Source of the DNA: Pterobdella sp. o SKG-2022
Lineage: Eukaryota > Annelida > Clitellata > Hirudinida > Piscicolidae
Reading direction: 5' to 3'
DNA length: 64,000 nt
Assembly: GCA_964035795.1 (NCBI GenBank)
Contig: OZ038321.1
Span: forward strand, 20,834,283 to 20,898,282
Position 1 is the stretch's first letter; every line of letters starts with the position of its first letter. Of this stretch, positions 60,561-64,000 are shown piece after piece. The notes beneath the pieces were generated by a model. It saw nothing but the letters and a program-made list of their open reading frames with translations, had not been told where the DNA came from and ran no database searches. The translations under genes were made by a program, and so were the position numbers.

Positions 60561-61589
60561 ATTATTTTTATATCATATATTCTTTTTATGTTCTTATTAA
60601 AATTTTTCTGTACCAATTATTTAATGAGTTACAATAAAAGAATTAATAATCATTTTTTTATTATTTGTGGTAATTTTTGAGTTTAATTCAAATAAATGAA
60701 AAAAATTGTTTAAAACCACATAAATCATCCACTCTCTCTTATTGTTCAATCATAACAAAACAACTGTCGAAAACAAATAGCATCTCATTTGCCTTACCCT
60801 CTGCTGAGAAAAATGGGCTCTAAATAGAAAGATAAAATGATAATGCATATAATAGCACATCTAACACCACTAATATGTCAACGATTATACAACGCTAGTC
60901 TGAACAGCTATAACATCGAAAATTTTTTGTATAGCTCATTTTATACTAGTTATTTCTTGTAACGAATATGAACGCTAACTTTATAAAAAACCCTTTTGTA
61001 AAAATTTTATTGAAATTTTTTTTCATTATTTATATTATCTAAAGCAAGTTTTATAAAATACCCTGTATTAAAGACGATATCGGCGATATATTTGTTCATA
61101 GGAATTGTTATCAGGTTGTTGCATAGCGTCGATTTGATTCGACAAAAATTAATGAAAATTTTATAAAGAAAATTATTTAAAAAATGACTCAAAGGAAATA
61201 TTATTTTTTGTTCACCCACCATTAAGTTCTTGATCAGAAGATACTGCTTGCGATTTGTTGACCAACTGTTCAATAATGTAAAAACTTATAATTATTCTCA
61301 AAACTATTATTAAAACTTCAATTGATTTACTGTTGAAAACAATGAAATGAAATGTATCAAATCATGAAAATAATAAAACTCACAGTTCTTTTGAAATTAT
61401 TCGCAAAAGTTTCAAACTCTGAAAACGATTTTAAAAGTATTTTAATGTATAACTAATAACCACAACTAATGGAATAATACAATGAAAACCAAAACAACAA
61501 TCGCTTTTGGTATTATTGGTGAAAAAATAGTGAAATATTAACAATAGCCTAACAAAATCCAATTTAATATTCTAGACAGACTTGTTAAA
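60561..61589. other. AT-rich stretch, no gene seen
   Basis: Short open frames only; no motif recognised. Confidence 0.45.
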
Positions 61590-61840
61590 ATCAATCAATC
61601 AGATCCTTTGCATAGCTCCTTTTTCATTACCAAAAGTGAAGCTTTTTTGAAAGATCTATCTTGAAAGCAGCTTATCCTCTAAGGATCATTGATAAAATCA
61701 GCAAAAACCATGTAAAACTTATTGTGTCGTTTACAACAAGTTTATTCCAAATATTGTTTAGTCCATTGGGTTTCTTGCAAAAGTCTTACTCCGACTTTCG
61801 CATCCGTGAGATCCAATAAAAGGCACAACCCATATGTCCA
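61590..61840 (-). mobile_element. Decayed 3' fragment of the LINE B family
   Basis: Minus strand. The nucleotides match LINE B at about 15370-15602: TTGGACATATG, then GGTTGGATTTCTCAGGTGCG-like and ACTTGCAAGAAGCC-like sequence, ending AAGGATCTGATTGATTGATT at the 3' end. The frame is lost. Confidence 0.65.
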
Positions 61841-62356
61841 AGCCACTTCGATGTGAACAACGTTACAGTTTATGCTTCAGATCAATAAAGATGGCGATTA
61901 ATAAGAAGAAGAGGTTGGCGATACTTGTCTCAGAAACACTTGAAGGGGCTTTTAAAGCAACCTCACATTCCCCACCTAGACAGAATATATCCCTAAAATA
62001 GCATAAGTTTGAAACCACTTTCAGTGTTTTATTACAAAACACCACTAAGCTATTATCAACAGATCATGAGTGCATTTGAAGTGAAGATCCGAAATCAAAG
62101 AAATGCTACAGCATTCCACAAGCACCCATTGTCTGCAGTCGCCACAGTAAAAACATTTCTACCCACAAATTTCGAAATACACCACAAAAATACATGCCAG
62201 ATATTCTTATAAATCAAGCTTCGAACTACAGAGCCTAACTCAAAACTGTTTCATATTATTGAGAAAAAGTATTGCTTATTTTAGAATTATTATTTCTGTT
62301 GTTTTTTTTATCAGTATTAGAATTTTAATTATTTAATTTTTTATAGACATCTTAAT

Positions 62357-62560
62357 GTACTCAAAGCAATTATTCAACAATGTTTGGCGTCAATTTTGAG
62401 AAAAATTTAGTACATTTATTAAGCAAAAATAGCTAGAAGTAACTAACGTATTATAGTGAGGCTACACTTACCGAAAATTCTAGCTTTTATTGCTTAATAA
62501 ATGTACTAAATTTCTCTTATAAATTGACGTTGAACATTCTTGAACAATGATTCGAGTTCT
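62357..62560. repeat. Foldback/MITE-like element, most complete copy
   Basis: Two inverted arms of about 80 bp (62357-62438 and 62478-62560) pair with few mismatches around a loop of about 39 nt. The arms include CAATTATTCAACAATG, GCGTCAATTTT and GAGAAAAATTTAGTACATTT on the left and their inverse on the right. The loop carries AGTGAGGCTACACTTACCG, like the core of the copy at 44938-45035. There is no coding capacity, so it would be non-autonomous. Confidence 0.8.
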
Positions 62561-62959
62561 TATTTTTATTATTTTTAGCACGGCCAGCAAGCCTAATTAA
62601 TAAAAGTAATTACATAAACGGTCAAAGTGTCTTATGATCCTATAATTAAAATAACTTAAATCATTTTCTTATTAATTTTACTTAATAAAAATGTTAAAAT
62701 TATTATTATTTATTGAAAAGCTTTTGTGCAAAAGTTTACAGAGGCAATTAGTTTCTAATAAACACTTCATCATTTACATGGTGTTTTTATCATGTCCGAT
62801 TAACTATTATATATATAATAGAAACTATACGTGTGAATAAATAATAAGTTATAAACATAATTTAAATGAAAATTTAGTTTTTTTTAATTATATTATTGTT
62901 TAATTCAAAATAAAGAAGAAATTAAAATAATTGAGACATTGGAAAATATTATTAATGAT

Positions 62960-63015
62960 TGAACCAGTGCTAGCATAGAAACGGACGTGAAACGATGTCG
63001 ATGATGATGAACCGA
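62960..63015 (+). repeat. Solo 3' tail of the LINE E family
   Basis: GTGCTAGCATAGAAACGGAC then GTGAAACGATG and a GATGATGATG run match the LINE E 3' terminus (57685-57740, inverse). No LINE coding sequence precedes it. Confidence 0.6.
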
Positions 63016-63484
63016 TGGGAACAGAAAAAAACCGTGAGATACGAGTTTTAAAGAGACATGAACTATTAATTAACAATTTGATCTATAAAATTAATTCATT
63101 TTTGGATCCCATAAATGTAGAATACTTGAAACAAAATTAATATTATACAGATTCCAAGTGCTTTATGGGTTAATAATTAATTGATAAAAACATATTTGAA
63201 TATATACTTAAATGAATCACCAATCGAAAATAAAACAAAATTCTAAGTATTTCAAAATAATCCCATAAAATGAGACGATATTTTTTCATACTTGTTTTAT
63301 CAAAACTAAAATTTTAAATAATTCAAGTTCCATTTTATTTATGATCTCATTAATTTTTATTCTATTTTCATTTTAATATAAAAAAATAATGATTTACATA
63401 TACAGCTCTTAATTAAAGTAACGAAAAATCTTTCCTCAATAAATATTGATAGTGTTTCTGTTTTAAATGAAATGCACGCTGACA

Positions 63485-63540
63485 AATTACGCAATCGATC
63501 ACTATCCTTTTTAGGTCCGTCTCTACGCTAGCTCGGTTTT
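63485..63540 (-). repeat. Second solo 3' tail of the LINE E family
   Basis: Minus strand: GAGCTAGCGTAGAGACGGAC followed by CTAAAAAGGATAGTGATCG, a diverged match to the LINE E 3' end. No coding part is attached. Confidence 0.45.
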
Positions 63541-64000
63541 ATGAATACGAAGGTATATAGACTTTCCTAAAACTCATGTACTTCACTTGAAGCTAAGATA
63601 CTCGAAAATATACATTTGTTTTAGTTTTTAAAACGTTAGACAAATTAATGATTGAAACAATTAAATTTTAGATAATGCATGTTATTATTGCTATTATCAG
63701 TTTATATGTTATATACAATGCCGTTAAAATCACTAGACTTTGTGGATTTATTAATGTGATTGATATTATGAATGTTATAAACTTATTTCATTGTGATTGT
63801 TTATTGGAACAATGAATTATTAGTGTTATTGTTTATAGTAATTGTTTGTTATTAATTTTTTTTAATACTAAAAATCAATATAGACAAATAACTGTTCCTA
63901 TTTCATTGATTTAACTTAATTCATTGCCCAAATCAACATGAAGGTTTTGCTTTTATAAGTTCAAGCTTCGATTTTAATTTATATAAAGTTTAATATTTTG

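Larger units (their letters stand above)
62561..64000. other. AT-rich end of window
   Basis: Nothing beyond the two solo LINE tails at 62960 and 63485. No exons recognised. Confidence 0.45.

Overview
The window is a piece of a very AT-rich animal nuclear genome. Support for this: genes are split into small exons with GT..AG introns; there is a sigma-class glutathione S-transferase and a calmodulin-type EF-hand gene; there is a degenerate TTAGGG array; and there are many decayed non-LTR retrotransposons (LINEs) and GATA/TCTA microsatellites of the kind common in aquatic invertebrates. I cannot name the species or phylum from sequence alone. All five host genes found lie on the minus strand.

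Layout. 1-2075: decayed LINE, minus strand. 2076-8267: AT-rich, no gene seen. 8268-11538: three small two-exon genes on the minus strand. Two are diverged tandem paralogues (107 and 105 aa); the third (181 aa) is unrelated or only distantly related. 12095-17285: a complete six-coding-exon sigma GST gene (198 aa) with poly(A) signal, 5' non-coding exon and TATA box. Its third coding intron holds an opposite-strand LINE that lost most of its reverse transcriptase. 17290-20600: no recognisable gene. 20605-23740: two strongly decayed LINE remnants. 23741-26128: no gene seen.

26129-48903 (perhaps to 52 kb): one large minus-strand gene that I assembled from 21 exons with intact reading frame and matching phases. 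It encodes at least 500 aa made of six calmodulin-like EF-hand pairs (12 hands, eight canonical or nearly so). Its introns hold a CR1/L2-like LINE end, GATA arrays, a LINE fragment interrupted by a telomere-like array, and a foldback element.

54104-56694: a LINE bracketed on both sides by (TCTA)n arrays. 57685-60560: a LINE of another family, nearly complete from the endonuclease onward. 61590-64000: LINE 3' ends and a 200-bp foldback element.

The most interesting items are the hexamodular EF-hand gene and its alternating intron positions, the microsatellite-bracketed LINE, the telomere-like array inside a LINE, and the uncharacterised small-gene cluster. Exon joins are read by eye from splice signals and reading frame; no transcript evidence was available.
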